Below the pieces are notes generated by a model. The model did no database searches and was not told the DNA's origin. It was given only the letters and a program-made list of their open reading frames with translations. From Eucalyptus grandis (Eukaryota; Streptophyta; Magnoliopsida; Myrtales; Myrtaceae): a stretch of 64,000 bases of DNA. The stretch covers positions 50,885,738 to 50,949,737 of the forward strand of contig NC_052612.1 of the NCBI RefSeq assembly GCF_016545825.1. The letters are read 5' to 3'. Below, one piece after another: positions 1-12,792 of the stretch (position 1 is the stretch's first letter; each line of letters starts with the position of its first letter). The position numbers and the translations under genes are program-made.

Positions 1-1853
1 CATGAACCCGCAAAGCTATCTTGATTGCGGAGGTACTAAGGCATTCAGTGATGAGTTTGACAGACAGTCTCTAGTTGTTCGTGAAGTTCTAAGGATCAAG
101 AAGGTCTTGGACAACAGTCAATGCGAGGTAAATATCCTAGCATGAATTCCATACATCGATTCTTCTGCTTTTCTGCTTCTTGTACATCCTAAGTCCATTG
201 ATTTCGAGTTTCTGTAGCTTTTGGGATAATGCCTTGAAAAGTTGCTTTTTGTTTTGTTCCTTATCCAAATATAACCTGGCTCTGTTTTTGGGTATGGCAG
301 TCTGATTCCGCACTGTACGAATCATTGAGAAAACTCCAGTTGATGACTATCTCGATGGATATATTGGAGGTTCGATTAAATTGCATATCTTTTGTTTAAG
401 TTCTAGAAAGACAATGCCAATAGGCTTCTTTAATTCATTTAATTTCACCGGCTTCTTGCAGAAAACAAAGATTGGGATTACTCTCAATAGTCTCAGGAGG
501 AAAGATGTATCGACACAGATTGCTCGGCTCGCACACAACATCACTATGTATATTTCAGTTCTATCAATTCTCATTCAGTTTGTACTTCTTAAAAATCAGA
601 CGCTTGCACTTAATGTGTGTGTGTGATGCTACATGAAGCAATCAAACATGTTTTTCTCAGTAACTGCTTGTTGCAACTTTTCAACCACTTCAAATTAGTA
701 ACTTTGTAGAGGCACTGGATCTTCTTATTAAAGTAGAAACTCCTTCGACCTGCAATGCCTGCTTCTTGCATAATTGAAGCAATGACACCCTTTTTGCATA
801 TCTCTTGTTTGTAGCACAGGATTGGGTGCCTTAGCAACTTCACTTAATTGGAAGCGCAACAGCATGATTATTTTGTGAGGATTTTCTGTTCTTCTCACAA
901 ATCGGTACTTTAATGCAGGAGATGGAAGGCCATGGTCGAAGAAATCTGCCGCAGCACAGAGGATAATGCTGGTAATAGCACTGCTAGGCAAACTTTCTTG
1001 TAACTTGATTGTTCTTTAAGTGGGACCCCATTCTTAGTTTGGTAATCTTGTCAGTTGGAAATTCTTATGTGGATCCTTGCAAACTCGGAGAAATGGATCG
1101 TGCTGATAGACCGACATCCTCAGTGAAGAACCAGAACATCACACAACGGTGCCAACAGAAACGCCACGAGGAGGCCGGTTCAATTGCTAACAGGAACCAG
1201 AGGCCAAATATGGACAAGCACCAAGCCACTGTGAAGCCCAACACGTCCTCTAGCATCAACTCGAAGAAAAATCCAGCAAGTGAGATTGGGACATGGAAGT
1301 TCGAGAAAGAAAGAATGCTTCAAAACTCAAAGGGAATCACGGGGTGCAAAAGACTTTTCACCAGTCGACAAGATGTAAGTGCGAAAGCTATTTAAATTCA
1401 GATTTTCATTCTAACCAGAAGCTGACTTGGTCATGTGGTTCAATCAGAAGATCGACGGCTCGGATGAGGTTGCAGTGGAAAAGAAACTCAGAGCCTCCGA
1501 CGGGAAATTACAAGAACATCATCGACAAACACAAACAGGTTAGTAGATTTAGCAAGAAGTTCGGATGTTTCTTAGATCTAGCACATTGTAAATAATCACT
1601 ATGTCCGTTCTTTTCGACAGCCAAGAGGCAGCCGATGGTGTTGGCTTTACCTGCTCTCCCAAAGCGACGGGCAAGGTATAAGGGTCTGTGCTCTCGTGAA
1701 AGAATCGAAAAAACTCTTAGGCAGATGGCGAAGTCACACAGAGAGTCGAAAAGAATCTTAGGCGGATGGCGCAGTCACGGAGCCAGATCTCATTGTTTTG
1801 AACACCAAAGTGCCGAAGCCGAATGCAGCTGCTGTTCGATTCTCCATGTGTGA
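1..1853 (+). CDS. MED26: MED26-like gene, copy A (5'-truncated by window edge)
   Basis: This is the 3' part of a Mediator subunit 26-like gene; the window starts inside exon 1. Exons read from alignment with the other copies are <1-127, 301-369, 462-547, 919-971, 1055-1374, 1448-1538 and 1621-1853. Exons 2-4 encode the TFIIS N-terminal (LW) fold: a helix with ESLRKLQLM, then KTKIGITLNSLRRK, then RWKAMVEE after splicing. Exon 5 is a hydrophilic linker and exon 7 starts AKRQPMVLALPALPK, the position where plant MED26b/c proteins carry a similar basic tail. All junctions are GT-AG. In this family the LW domain binds elongation factors and MED26 joins Mediator to Pol II in the nucleus. No break is visible in the part present. 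It is near-identical to copy C from base 1 to about 2040, introns included. Family call is from recognition, not a search. Confidence 0.8.
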
Positions 1854-2490
1854 AAATCTGTGTTTATTACTTCTGGACATGTTGCGTATTATTAGGGATG
1901 ACTCTGTGATAGGAGTTTTTGTTCATGAAACTTGTGCTTAGCTCGTATTATAGCTATGACATGTTGGTTATATAGGTCAATGATGGATAGACATACTACA
2001 GAAGGGCTTGTAGTGGGCATTAGTCCTCCCACATTTGAAGTTCTTTTCTGTGAATAACAAATGAATTTTACTCATCAAAAGTTGCTTCTCAATTCACTCA
2101 TCGAGCCTAAATTGTAGAGAGAAGAGCAGTTATTAATGGGAAGAAAGATGTGCAGTTGGATGCAAGGGAACTGCTGCTTTTTGCTCTGTTTTAGGCCGCT
2201 CCTGGAACGTAGTCTTATAAATTTCCACATCTCTGCAACCCATCAAACGCAAAGAGGATTTCGATGAAGCAAAGCATGAATTTTTGTAGTTATGACTGAA
2301 TGAAAGAGATTCATCTAATCTAGTTGCCACGCTCGCGAAGCCGTCGCAGTGGTTGAAGGACTCCATGGTTAGCTTCTCGAGGAGATCAGGTTCGTGGCAG
2401 ATGGATATTGCTCCATTTGAGCTTTCGCGAGTTAATTTGATCCCCTTGGTGTTGGTCGAGCTGGTGCCGTGACCTTGGAAGGGCTTGGAC
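1854..2490. other. 3' flank of MED26 copy A up to the PPR fragment
   Basis: No gene is visible. The segment is the duplicated 3' flank of the MED26 gene and the 5' flank of the PPR gene, and it recurs after copies B, C and D. Copies B and C lack about 50 bp that are present at 28998-29050 in D. Copy A has its own variant at 2212-2222, where a few bases differ from B and C. Confidence 0.6.
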
Positions 2491-2688
2491 ATGTTGGGGT
2501 TGTGGAGATCGTTGCTTAGCTCGGCCAAGGCCGCGAGGAGAATCGCCCATGCTCTGGGCATTTCAGGGTTTATCACTCCACAAGCGATTCTATGGGTTTC
2601 AGAGTTCGCTTGCCGAGCAGTGGTGCGAAATTGGACATTGCTCGGTCTACTTGATGACAAAGCTCAGTAAGGAAGGGAGGATAGCAGA
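2491..2688 (+). pseudogene. Truncated 5' end of PPR gene, copy A
   Basis: This matches the transit-peptide region of the intact PPR gene at 29348. It starts MLGLWRSLLSSAKAARRIA and stays recognisable to the codons for KEGRIAE. A 1-bp deletion near 2567 and a 4-bp deletion near 2651 (ACTTGG to ACTTGA) break the frame. At about 2688 the homology ends abruptly and gypsy gag-leader sequence begins (TTGGGAACAGG). No PPR motif remains, so it cannot make a PPR protein. The same junction occurs at about 11227 and 19201. Confidence 0.85.
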
Positions 2689-3831
2689 ATTGGGAACAGG
2701 TTTTGTAGAAAGTGTACGTAATGAGTGATAAGGAGGAGCAGATGACGCTTGGGAAGAGGACCATTGGACTGTAACTTGGGGTAGGACGCCGACAAGGGTT
2801 GGTACTTGAGCTGATCGTAGTAGAGTGTCGGCTCAGGCCAGGGCAAGCGGAGTAGCGCTGCCTCCAGTCGATGCTAGAATTGATGGGATCGTTTAGGCAC
2901 TTGAGATGCTAGGAGCTTTGATGGGGTAGCAAGCCCAGAATTAAGCCACTGCCGGCGGCTGCTGCTACCGCTGCCATTGCTGTTGCTGCCCCACTTATCG
3001 AAGTTCCACCTAGGAACGTGGTTGTTCGGAGAGAGGCCGATGCACACGCTCGTGGAGCAGTTCTTGAAATTGAACCTGCCGAGGTTCACTTGGGTGCAGG
3101 AGATCTCGAGGCTGCAACCCTATGGATACAAAACTTAGAGAAGGTCTTTGCACTACCGATGTGCAATGAGGAGGAGAAGGTTGTCCTAGTAGTATACCAG
3201 CTGTGGGGTAACGCGAGTACTTAGTGGAGGGCCACCAGAGGCAGAATAGTTCCTGAAGGCGTGGTCTCGGTGTGGAAAGCTTTTCTTGAAGCCTTTAACG
3301 GCAAATATTTTTCTGACAGCGCTCAAGAACAAAAGATGGAGAATTTCAGCACCTTTGTCAAGGGATGCTAATAGTAGATTAGTATGAGGCCAAATTTGTG
3401 GAGCTGTCGTAGTACGCTCCTAGGCTCGGGGTGGAAGATCTTGAAGATAGAGCTCGAAGGTTCTGGAACGACCTTCGATCGGAGCTGAAGAATCTGCTGG
3501 TGCCATTTGACTTGAAAGATTACAATGAGCTATATGGTCGGGCTCGGTTGATAGAGGAATCTGAATGAACAAGCCGCTGCATCCTGGATCGCGGTTTGGT
3601 TCGAGTAGGGAGGGAAATAGGTTTGGGAAGAAAAGGAGGAATGTATCCTATTCCACCTAACAAGAAAGATGGGGTAAGCAAGTCTGCACCGAGCCAGATG
3701 GGCATGTGTCGCTTCTATGGAAGATGACACGGATTAGCCCCGTGCCATTCTAGGTTATAAGTGTGGCCAACAGGGTCACTTGGCTAAGAATTGTCCCAGA
3801 AGACTGATGGGACCGCAACGGTTGTTGCCAC
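2689..3831 (+). mobile_element. Ty3/gypsy gag fragment, unit A
   Basis: Degenerate gag of a Ty3/gypsy retrotransposon without an LTR. The recognisable core is VEQFLKLN, the FTGAGDLEAATLWIQNLEKV block and a WWRATRG-type motif (here interrupted by TAG after NAST), followed by the basic region and a zinc knuckle that is frameshifted near 3760. Frameshifts and stops are frequent. The 3' end is cut at about 3831 by the large solo-LTR-like insert. The protease and RT segments found in units B and C are absent from unit A. Confidence 0.8.
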
Positions 3832-6800
3832 ATCGCGACCAATTTTTTCGGGTGTGAACCACCTAGAGTTTGGCTAATGGATTGTTAAGCCTAGACTTAA
3901 CTCGGGCTCTCCCAAGCCCATACCAATTCGCGACTTAGGTTTGAATTCTTAACATGCATATGGATTTTATTTAGGAGTCGCCACTAATCTATTTTTGGTG
4001 GGTCGATTAGAAACCCAAGTAAAATAACGGGAGATTTACTTTACTCCTACGAACCAGAGACTATGGGTACGGGGACTTGGTTACACTAGATTTCTCTAAT
4101 GCCCTTTCGGTACCTTTCTTTTTATTTTGAAAAATGTTTGGCAAGCAGTTTGGATTGATTTTAATTCCTAACATGTGAGGTGACCATGCATGTGCGCAAA
4201 CCACCAATTTAACACTCAAGAAAGCAAATGAATAAATTGCAGGACTTACCTCATAGCAACGAAAGCACCTGCGTTGTTAGATTAGAATTCACATCAACAA
4301 CCCTAGATATGATTTCTAATTAACACGCAATTTCTTTTTTTTTTCTTTTTTTTTCACTTAATTAATGAGAATCATGCTTTATGCAATGCATGTCACTAAT
4401 TTAACATGAAATGATATGACATGGCAACATGACTTAGCTATATGACCTAAGCGATATGACATAAATAAGCATGTAGTCTATCCTGAAGCATGAGATGGAT
4501 TTATTCTACAAAATAATTTTTTTTTGTATTTTTCATGAGATTCGAAATTAAAGAAATGCAACACTTAAATATGCAATCTAAATTAATCTAATGACCTAAT
4601 TCTAATGACGGACAATTTCTAATTAAATGCATCTAACAAAAATCACTAAATGACGTGCATGGTATGAAACTAATTCTATATGAGCGTGCACATGATTTTT
4701 ATTTTCTAATAAGCATGCAATCTATTTAGGAGAAATTATCTAAACCTATAATATGCAACCTTAACATGCAATGACGTGCAAAGAATGCCCTAATTCTAAT
4801 CTTTTCCTTTTTTATTATGAAATTCGAAATTAAAACTGCCAAATAATTAAACATGCAATTCAAATTTAAAAAAAGAACTAACATCCTAAATGACTGCATT
4901 TTTTGGATTTTTCATATTTTCAAAAAATTGAAATAAATAAATTTCCTATTCTAAACATGCAGGATAACCCTAAAATGATGAATATTCTAAAACAAATCTA
5001 ATCTAACTCGGATTTTTTCGGATTTTCCTTTCTTTACGGGAGATATCGAAATAAGACATCAAGAGCAGCACGGCAACAAATCAGGCAAGATATCATCCAT
5101 GTCCATTTTGGAAATAAATTGATACGCATGAGATCGGATTGGCCAATTTTCAAATAAAATCGCGAATCGTATCGGCGTGAGATCGGATTGGCGATTTTCC
5201 GTGCGATTGCGAGTCGTATTTCGAGCGTGAAATCGGACTGTCAATCATACGCACGTTGCGAAATTAGGAAATTTCCTAATTCATGTGGGATCAAGAGATA
5301 TTTCGGATATGACAATATCGATCAAACATTCAAAGAAAGATTGCGATATTACGAATTAGGCAACGAGATATATGAAAATCAAATTGATCGAGAGTCTTAC
5401 CTAATTCACGATGTCATGCGGGTGACCTCCAAATTCGGATGGATGATGGGTCACGGAAATCACCGTGAGGAAGGCCGGCGATCAGTAGCATGCACGGTTG
5501 CTCGGTAATCGTCGGGCGTGTTCCACAAGACTGAGTATTTGGAATTCTGTTTGAGAACTTCAGCTTCTTTTCACTTTGCTATCAAGCTTCACCTTTTGCA
5601 AGTTCACATCGTGCGCCCACTATTCTTTCACTCGCAATTTGGTGTCTTTTGTTTGACCAAGTCTCAAGCTCCACTCAATCTCTTGAAGACCTCATCATAT
5701 CCTCCCTTGGCCGTCCAAAACGTGCGTTGCCGACGATATCTCAATTGCAGTTTTGTAGATAGCCAGGGATGTGCGGACTACGATTGTGAGAGTTACGTAA
5801 CCTGCAAGGGAAACAAAGAAACAAAACTTGCCAAATCTAAATTGCGAGTCTGACTGGTGGAGCACGTTGAGGCACAGCAAGCTGCCGTCACCAATCGTCG
5901 AGCGAGGACTAGACCACCACAAGGAACCGAGAGCAACGGTGCAGTAAGTTGTTTGCATTACTGGACCTCACGATGACTAAGCGGGCTACCGAGAAGTTGC
6001 TGTATTTTCACCAAAAATCTGCATGTAGATGGTAAAACATTGTATAAACATGACCGACTATCGTGAAAGCTCGTTGGCTGGCCGCAAAGAAAACATCAAA
6101 CTTGCGAGATAACTTGTAATCGTCAAGAGCAAAATTGATATTGCAAGGGAACCGAGAAAGTTTCACTCTTTGGGCGCCAGGTTGGGCAAAAGTGTTATAG
6201 ACGCAAGGCTCGGCTGACCCATAAGGCGTAAGGGACTGGTCGTCGTTAGATGGACCGCTCCGTGATGATTGGGCGGCGGATCTAGAGTGGGGCTAGGAAC
6301 CGGGAAGCTCGCCAAGTTGCGGCGATGGTGATGAGCTCTCGGAATGCCGATGAGGATTCCCTGGACTTGATCGCGGGTCCGGCACGAAGAAAGGCTCGGT
6401 TGCCTTTCTTTCTCTTGACTTGAATCCGTAGCCTCCTTTTGGCTTTTCCTTCGTATTGTGGCCGGGAAAAGCTTCAATTAGTTGAACTTGACGGTGAGTG
6501 GGTGTCGACTAGATCGGCAAACCACACTCACGAGAGCCGCCACCAATGTCACGCGCATCACCGTCTTCAGTTATGAAGGGCTCCTGCCATCTTTCGGGCT
6601 CTCGCCATCTTTCTCCCCGCTACCCCTCACGTATATCGCTCTCCCTCGTGTGGCCGAGTGTTTGCACATATGTGGCCTCCTCTAAACCCTACGCATCTAA
6701 TCTATTTATAGGCCATGAGTTAGGGTTTTAATTTCTTTCCAAATTCATATCCATGAAAATTCCTTTTTCCGAACGCAATATCACTTCTTATTTTCCACAC

Positions 6801-6955
6801 CTCTTCTAGATTTCCTTTGCAAAAAATGAATATTGTCTATTGATTTTTTCAAAATTGCAATAGGAGTTTTTTTTTCAAATATGGGCTTAGGCTAAATTGC
6901 TCTCTTCGTAGACTTAGTCCGACTTGTCAGCTTAAAGTTCAAAACCACAAAATCA
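3832..6955. mobile_element. Solo-LTR-like insert, right end deleted (unit A copy)
   Basis: Homologue of the complete insert at 20339-23643. It starts close to TCGCGACCAATTTTTTCGGG and runs colinearly until about 6955. There, just after CCACAAAATCAAA, it joins a different sequence that matches the region after the gypsy RT in the other units. It therefore lacks its last 160 bp or so, and the protease-RT part of the surrounding gypsy element is gone too, as expected from one deletion. No protein-coding potential is visible. Internal sequence is AT-rich at 4300-5040. Confidence 0.65.
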
Positions 6956-7080
6956 AAAAATAATTTTGGAACAAAAACGCACACAAACGCGTTTCTGTTC
7001 CTTTTTTGTTCCCAGGAACAAAAAAACAGAAATTTTTGTTCCTGGGAACAGAAATAAGTGGCAGCCAAATGCGCCCTAAG
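6956..7080. repeat. Short repeat with GTTCC/GGAAC inverted words (unit A)
   Basis: The stretch has inverted words (TTTCTGTTCC, TTGTTCCCAGGAACAA, TTCCTGGGAACAGAAA) and ends GCGCCCTAAG. Related sequences occupy the same position after unit B (about 13390-13575) and unit C (about 24597-24716). It looks like a small non-autonomous DNA element. Ends and target duplication are not resolved. Confidence 0.4.
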
Positions 7081-8247
7081 TCACCAATGACTTTAATTAA
7101 AAAATATTGACATATTTTAATTTGAAGAATGCACAAAGTAATAGAATCTTTCAATTTGATTTGTCGTGTATCCTTCTCACGCTGCGATACAATAAATGGA
7201 GTATTATCCGATTGTTTCTCTCTCTCCCCCAATATGTGCCATTTTCTTTGGTTTCTTTATTTTTCTTTTAAAATTCTTTTCTTTAGTTTCTTTCCACGTC
7301 CAACATATCAAATTTCATATAAAACATAAATTGATGTTGAAGCAGATAGTTTTGTAATAGAACCAATTAGTTTATAGATAAATCTATTTTCGTATGTGGG
7401 CGTCAAGTTGTTATAAGTTTGGTTCCGTCAAATTTATTGATTTTACTTCATAAAATAATTAAAGCCAAATCAATAAATTAATAGATCAAAAAGTTTTCAT
7501 TTTCCTAAAGCTGTCTTGGTTTAGTTTAATCTAGAGACTTTGATCTGTCTGAGAACACCTATGTGCTACAAAATGCCTACGTCTTTCTACATTGGTAGAA
7601 ATTATTAGATATGCCAAAACATAAACATGTTTGTAATCAAGAAGAGTTATTTCTTTGTATAAATAGTTTTCAATTTCAGGCTTGGAACATATGATGCGAA
7701 TTCTTTCAATACCTGAGGGTCTGCCTAGAAGAACATCTTCCGCCTTATATTTTTTACGTTTTTAAATTTTACGGCTTAGGCATCTTTTGACTTTCTTAAT
7801 AATTTGAACCATCTAAAGCTTTTACAAGATATTGACAACAGATTGGCGAAGAATTGTTTGATATTTATAGAAATTTGGGAACCCTTTTAAATCTGGACCG
7901 AGAAAATTACAAAAATTAAAAAAGGAAATATTTGCACGCGTAAAACCAAAACAAACCTTGTCCAGTTTCCCTCTCCTCCTCAACGTTTGTATCGTATAAG
8001 AACCTTAGATAGAGAGACCACGTCAGTGACATGAAGACGAGACGACTCCTGTTCCACCATAACTGAAGTGAGGATTTCTCAGGTTAGTCTTCTTCTACTT
8101 CTTGCCAACGTTCCACCAGCATTCCGGACTGAGTTTCTAAACGGGAAAGTCTTGTGGCGTGAAATCTGTTCCAGAAACCAGAGAGATCGTTGCAGTTTCT
8201 TGATAGCTTCTTGCGCACCAAGCACTCTGTTCGAAGTCACTGCTACA
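7081..8247 (+). promoter_or_regulatory. Upstream region of MED26 copy B
   Basis: AT-rich 5' flank that is near-identical to 25326-26498 upstream of copy D. Two TATA-like words are visible: TATAAATAG at 7658-7666 and TATAAG at 7995-8000. The second lies about 250 bp before the likely start codon and would fit a 5' UTR of about 220 bases. A possible 5' UTR intron (CAG/GTTAGT near 8081) cannot be judged. No transcript evidence is available here. Confidence 0.4.
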
Positions 8248-10301
8248 ATGGGGGAGTCACTGGATGACTGGAGGGATTTCTTCAGAACGATGGATACGGA
8301 AATTTTTGAATTCATCGACACCGCGATCATGATAGCCGCCTTGGATCGCCCGAGATATTTTCGGCTACAAAGGGAACGCATCGCGAAGCGGCTGTCCTCG
8401 GCCATGACGACTCAGAGTCGGCGCCCAGGGTGCGATGATCTGCCTGCGTCGCATGATGGTAGAGATGATTTTATACGCGCAGGTAAAGGAAGCAAAACGA
8501 TCAAGGACTACAGTAGGGGTGACGTCGAGCGCGATAGGGTGGACATGAACCCGCAAAGCTATCTTGATTGCGGAGGTACTAAGGCATTCAGTGATGAGTT
8601 TGACAGACAGTCTCTAGTTGTTCGTGAAGTTCTAAGGATCAAGAAGGTCTTGGACAACAGTCAATGCGAGGTGAATATCCTAGCATGAATTCCATACATC
8701 GATTCTCCTGCTTTTCTGCTTCTTGTACATCCTAAGTCCATTGATTTCGAGTTTCTGTAGCTTTTGGGGATAATGCCTTGAAAAGTTGCTTTTTGTTTTG
8801 TTCCTCATACAAATATAACCTGGCTCTGTTTTTGGGTATGGCAGTCTGATTCCGCACTGTACGAATCATTGAGAAAACTCCAGTTGATGACTATCTCGAT
8901 GGATATATTGGAGGTTCGAGTAAATTGCATATCTTTTGTTTAAGTTCTAGAAAGACAATGCCAATAGGCTTCTTTAATTCATCTAATTTCACCGGCTTCT
9001 TGCAGAAAACAAAGATTGGGATTACTCTCAATAGTCTCAGGAGGAAAGATGTATCGACACAGATTGCTCGGCTCGCACACAACATCACTATGTATATTTC
9101 AGTTCTATCAATTCTCATTCAGTTCGTTGCTTCTTAAAAATCAGACGCTTGCACTTAATGTGTGTATGCGATGATGCTACATGAAGCAATCAAACATGTT
9201 TTTCTCAGTAACTGCTTGTTGCAACTTTTCAACCACTTCAAACTTGATTAGTAACTTTGTAGAGGCACCGGATCTTCTGATTAAAGTAGAAACTCCTTCG
9301 ACCTGCAATGCCTGCTTCTTGCATAATCGAAGCAATGACGCCCTTTTTGCATATTTCTTGTTTGTAGCATAGGATTGGGTGCCTTAGCAACTTCACTTAA
9401 TTGGAAGCGCAACAGCATGATTATTTTGTGAGGATTTTCTGTCCTTCTCACAAATCGGTACTTTATATTAATGCAGGAGATGGAAGGCCATGGTCGAAGA
9501 AATCTGCCGCAGCACAGAGGATAATGCTGGTAATAGCACTGCTAGGCAAACTTTCTTGTAACTTGATTCTTCTTTAGGTGGGACCCCATTGTTAGTTTGG
9601 TAATCAGTTGGAAATTCTTATGTGGATCCGTGCAAACTCGGAGAAATGGATTGTGCCGATAGACCGACATCCTTGGTGAAGAACCAGAACATCACACAAG
9701 GGTACCAACAGAAACGCCACGAGGAGGCCGGTTCAATTGCTAACAGGAACCAGAGGCCAATAATGGACAAGCACCAAGCCACTGTGAAGCCCCACATGTC
9801 CTCAAGCATCAACTCGATGAAAAATCCAGCAAGTGAGGTTGGGACATGGAAGTTCGAGAAAGAAAGAATGCTTCAAAACTCAAAGGGAATCACGGGGTGC
9901 AAAAGACTTTTCACCAGTCGACAAGATGTAAGTGCGAAAGCTATTTAAATTCAGATTATCATTCTAACCAGAAGCTGACTTGGTCATGTGGTTCAATCAG
10001 AAGATCGACGGCTCAGATGAGGCTGCAGTGGAAAAGAAACTCAGAGCCTCCGACGGGAAATTACAAGAACATCATCGACAAACACAAACAGGTTAGTAGA
10101 TTTAGCAAGAAGTTCGGATGTTTCTTAGATCCAGCACATTGTAAATAATCACTCTGTCCGTTCTTTTCGACAGCCAAGAGGCAGCCGATGGTGTTGGCTT
10201 TACCTGCTCTCCCAAAGCGACGGGCAAGGTATAAGGGTCTGTGCTCTCGTGAAAGAATCCAAAAAACTCTTAGGCAGATGGCGAAGTCACACAGAGAATA
10301 A
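8248..10301 (+). CDS. MED26: MED26-like protein, copy B (intact, 7 exons)
   Basis: Predicted exons are 8248-8670, 8845-8913, 9006-9091, 9477-9529, 9608-9927, 10001-10091 and 10174-10301. All introns are GT-AG and the joined frame has 389 codons without a stop. I chose the ATG at 8248 because MGESLDDWRDFFR matches the family N-terminus (SLDYWRxFFR in the 42564 paralogue). The longer open frame back to 8068 is probably 5' UTR. Residues about 142-220 form the TFIIS N-terminal LW domain (SLRKLQLM, KTKIGITLNSLRR, RWKAMVEE). A charged linker and a basic tail with ALPALPKRRARYK follow. Plant MED26b/c proteins of about 350-440 residues have this layout. Expected role: nuclear Mediator subunit that contacts Pol II elongation factors. 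The TAA stop depends on an A6 run at 10260-10265. With one A fewer, as in copy D, the C-terminus changes. Confidence 0.8.
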
Positions 10302-11036
10302 AAAAGAATCTTAGGCAGATGGCGCAGTCACGGAGCTGGATCTCATTGTTTTGAACACTAAAGTTCCGAAGCCGAATGCAGCTGCTGTTCGATTCTCCAT
10401 GTGTGAAAATCTGTGTTTATTACTTCTGGACATGTTGCGTGTTAGTAGGGATGACTCTGTGATAGGAGTTTTTGTTCATGAAACTTGTGCTTAGCTCGTA
10501 TTATAGCTATGACATGTTGGTTATATAGGTCAATGATGGATAGACATACTACAGAACGGCTTGTAGTGGGCATTAGTCCTCCCACATTTGAAGTTCTTTC
10601 TCTGTGAATAACAAATGAATTTTACTCATCAAAAGTTGCGTCTCAATTCACTCATCGAGCCTAAATTGTAGAGAGAAGAGCAGTTATTAATGGGAAGAAA
10701 GATATGCAGTTGGATGCAAGGGAACTGCTGCTTTTGCTCTGTTTTAGGCCGCTCCTGGAACAGAAATTTCCACATCTCTGCAACCCATCAAACGCAAAGA
10801 GGATTTCGATGAAGCAAAGCATGAATTTTTGTAGTTATGACTGAATGAAAGAGATTCATCTAATCTAGTTGCCACACTCGCGAAGCCGTCGCAATGGTTG
10901 AAGGGACCCCATGGTTAGCTTCTCGGGGAGATCAGGTTCGTGGCAAATGGATATTGCTCCATTTGAGCTTTCGCGAGTTAATTTCATCCCCTTGGTGTTG
11001 GTCGAGTTGGTGCCGTGACCTTGGAAGGGCTTCGAC
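10302..11036. other. 3' flank of MED26 copy B
   Basis: No gene is visible. This is the duplicated MED26 3' flank and PPR 5' flank. It tracks copy D closely to about 10690 and then diverges from it, which places an edge of the B/D high-identity block here. Confidence 0.55.
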
Positions 11037-11227
11037 ATGTTGGGGAGATCAGCTCGGCCAAGGCCGTGAGGAGAATCGCCCCTGCTCTGGGTGTTTACAG
11101 GGTTTATCACTCCACAATCGATTACGTGGGTTTCAGAGTTCGCTTGCCGAGCAGTGGTGCAAAATCGGACATTGCTCGGTCTACTTGGCTGATGACGAAG
11201 CTTGGTAAGGAAGGGAGGATAGCAAAA
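11037..11227 (+). pseudogene. Truncated 5' end of PPR gene, copy B
   Basis: Homologous to the first 75 or so codons of the intact PPR gene at 29348. A small deletion just after the ATG puts the start codon out of frame with the rest (AKAVRRIAPALGV, HSTIDYVGFRVRLP, WLMTKLGKEGRIA). Homology stops at the same base as in units A and C, where gypsy sequence begins. An open frame runs across the junction for about 12 more codons but has no in-frame ATG, so I treat it as non-coding. Confidence 0.85.
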
Positions 11228-12735
11228 TTGGGAACAGGTTTTGTAGAAAGTCTACATAATGAGTGATTAGGAGCAAATGACTCCTAGGAAGAGGAGCATT
11301 GGACCAGTGACTTGAGGTAGGACGCTGACAAGGGTCGGTAGCTGAAGTGGTCATAGTAGAGTGCCGGCTTAGGCCAACGCAAGCGAGTAGCTCCAGTCGA
11401 TGCTAGAATTGATGGGATCGTTCGGGTGCTTGAGACGCTAGGAGCTTTGATGGGGCAGCAGGCCCAGAATCAAGCCACCACCACTGTCGCCACCGTTACA
11501 GCCGTTGCTACTATTGCCATTGCTGCTGTTGCCGCACCTGCTGAAGTTCTACCTGGGAATGTGGTTATTCGGAGAGAGAGGCCGATGCACAAGCTCATGG
11601 AACAGTTCTTGAAACTAAACTCACCGAGGTTCACCGGTGCAGGAGATTTCAAGGCTGCAACCCTCTGGATACAAAACCTATAGAAGGCCTTTCCACTGCT
11701 GATATGCAATGAGGAGGAAAAGGTTGTCTTGGTAGTATACCGGCTGCAGGGTAACGCGAGTACTTGGTGGAGGGCCACTAGAGGCAGAATGGTTCTTGAA
11801 GGCATGGTTTTGGCGTGGAACACCTTTCTCGAAGCCTTTAATAGCAAATATTTTTTTGATGGCACTCGAGAACAAAAGATTGAGGAATTTCAGTGCCTCT
11901 GTCAAGGGATGGTGACAATAGATTAGTATGAGGCCAAATTTCGAAGCTATCGTAGTACACTTCTAGACTAGTGGAAGATCCTGAAGATAGAGCTCGAAGG
12001 TTTAGGAACGATCTCCGACCGGAGCTGAAGAATCCGCTGGTGTCATTCGACCTAAAAGATTACAACGAGCTATATGGTCGGGCCCAGTTGATAGAGAGGA
12101 ATCTGAACGAACAAGTCGTTGCATCTGGATTGCGGTTTGGTTCGAATAGGGAGGGAAATAGGTTTGGGAAGAAACCTATGATAGGAGGAAGGAATCCTGT
12201 TCCACCTAACAGGAAAGATGGGGTAGGCAAGTTTGTATCGAGCCAGATGGGCGTGTGTCGCTTCTACGGATACGACACAGATCAACCCTGTGCCATTCTA
12301 GGCCAGGTGCTTGTTATAAGTGTGGCCAATAGGGTCACTTGGCCAATAATTGTCCCAAAAGACCGATGGGACCGCAACAGTTGCCGCCACCGCCACCGAT
12401 GGGTCAGAATAAGCGGTTTGCGCCACAGAACGCACCACAGGGTGGACTGAATAGGACCCTAGCTCAAGAAAGGGGGTACGCTGTCACTAGAAGGTAAGTT
12501 GAGGACTTGCTTGATGTGATCACAAGTACGGTATCGTTAAACGACCATGCTGCTTATGCTTTATTTGACCCTAGTGCAACGCATTCATTTATAGCTGAGC
12601 AATTTGTCAAGCTGGTAGGATTGAATCCTGAATCGTTGGAGTTAGTGGTTAGTATATCTACATCGTTAAAGGATAATGTGTTGTTTACGATGGACCATTT
12701 TGGTTGCAAGTTAGTGATTGGTGAGCGAGAGATGA

Positions 12736-12792
<57 letters not shown>

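Noticed and set aside
8068..8247. In-frame extension upstream of the MED26 copy B start (same at 26319 in copy D)
   Set aside because: It has no MED26 family similarity and lies before the conserved MGESLDDW start. Paralogue E also starts at this point with a good ATG context.
9618..9812. Antisense open frames opposite MED26 exon 5 in all copies
   Set aside because: They are complements of the exon with no recognisable domain, and copies repeat only because the exon is duplicated.
11015..11266. Open frame reading from the PPR stub into gypsy sequence in unit B
   Set aside because: No in-frame ATG precedes it, the normal PPR ATG is out of frame, and it ends after about 12 gypsy codons.
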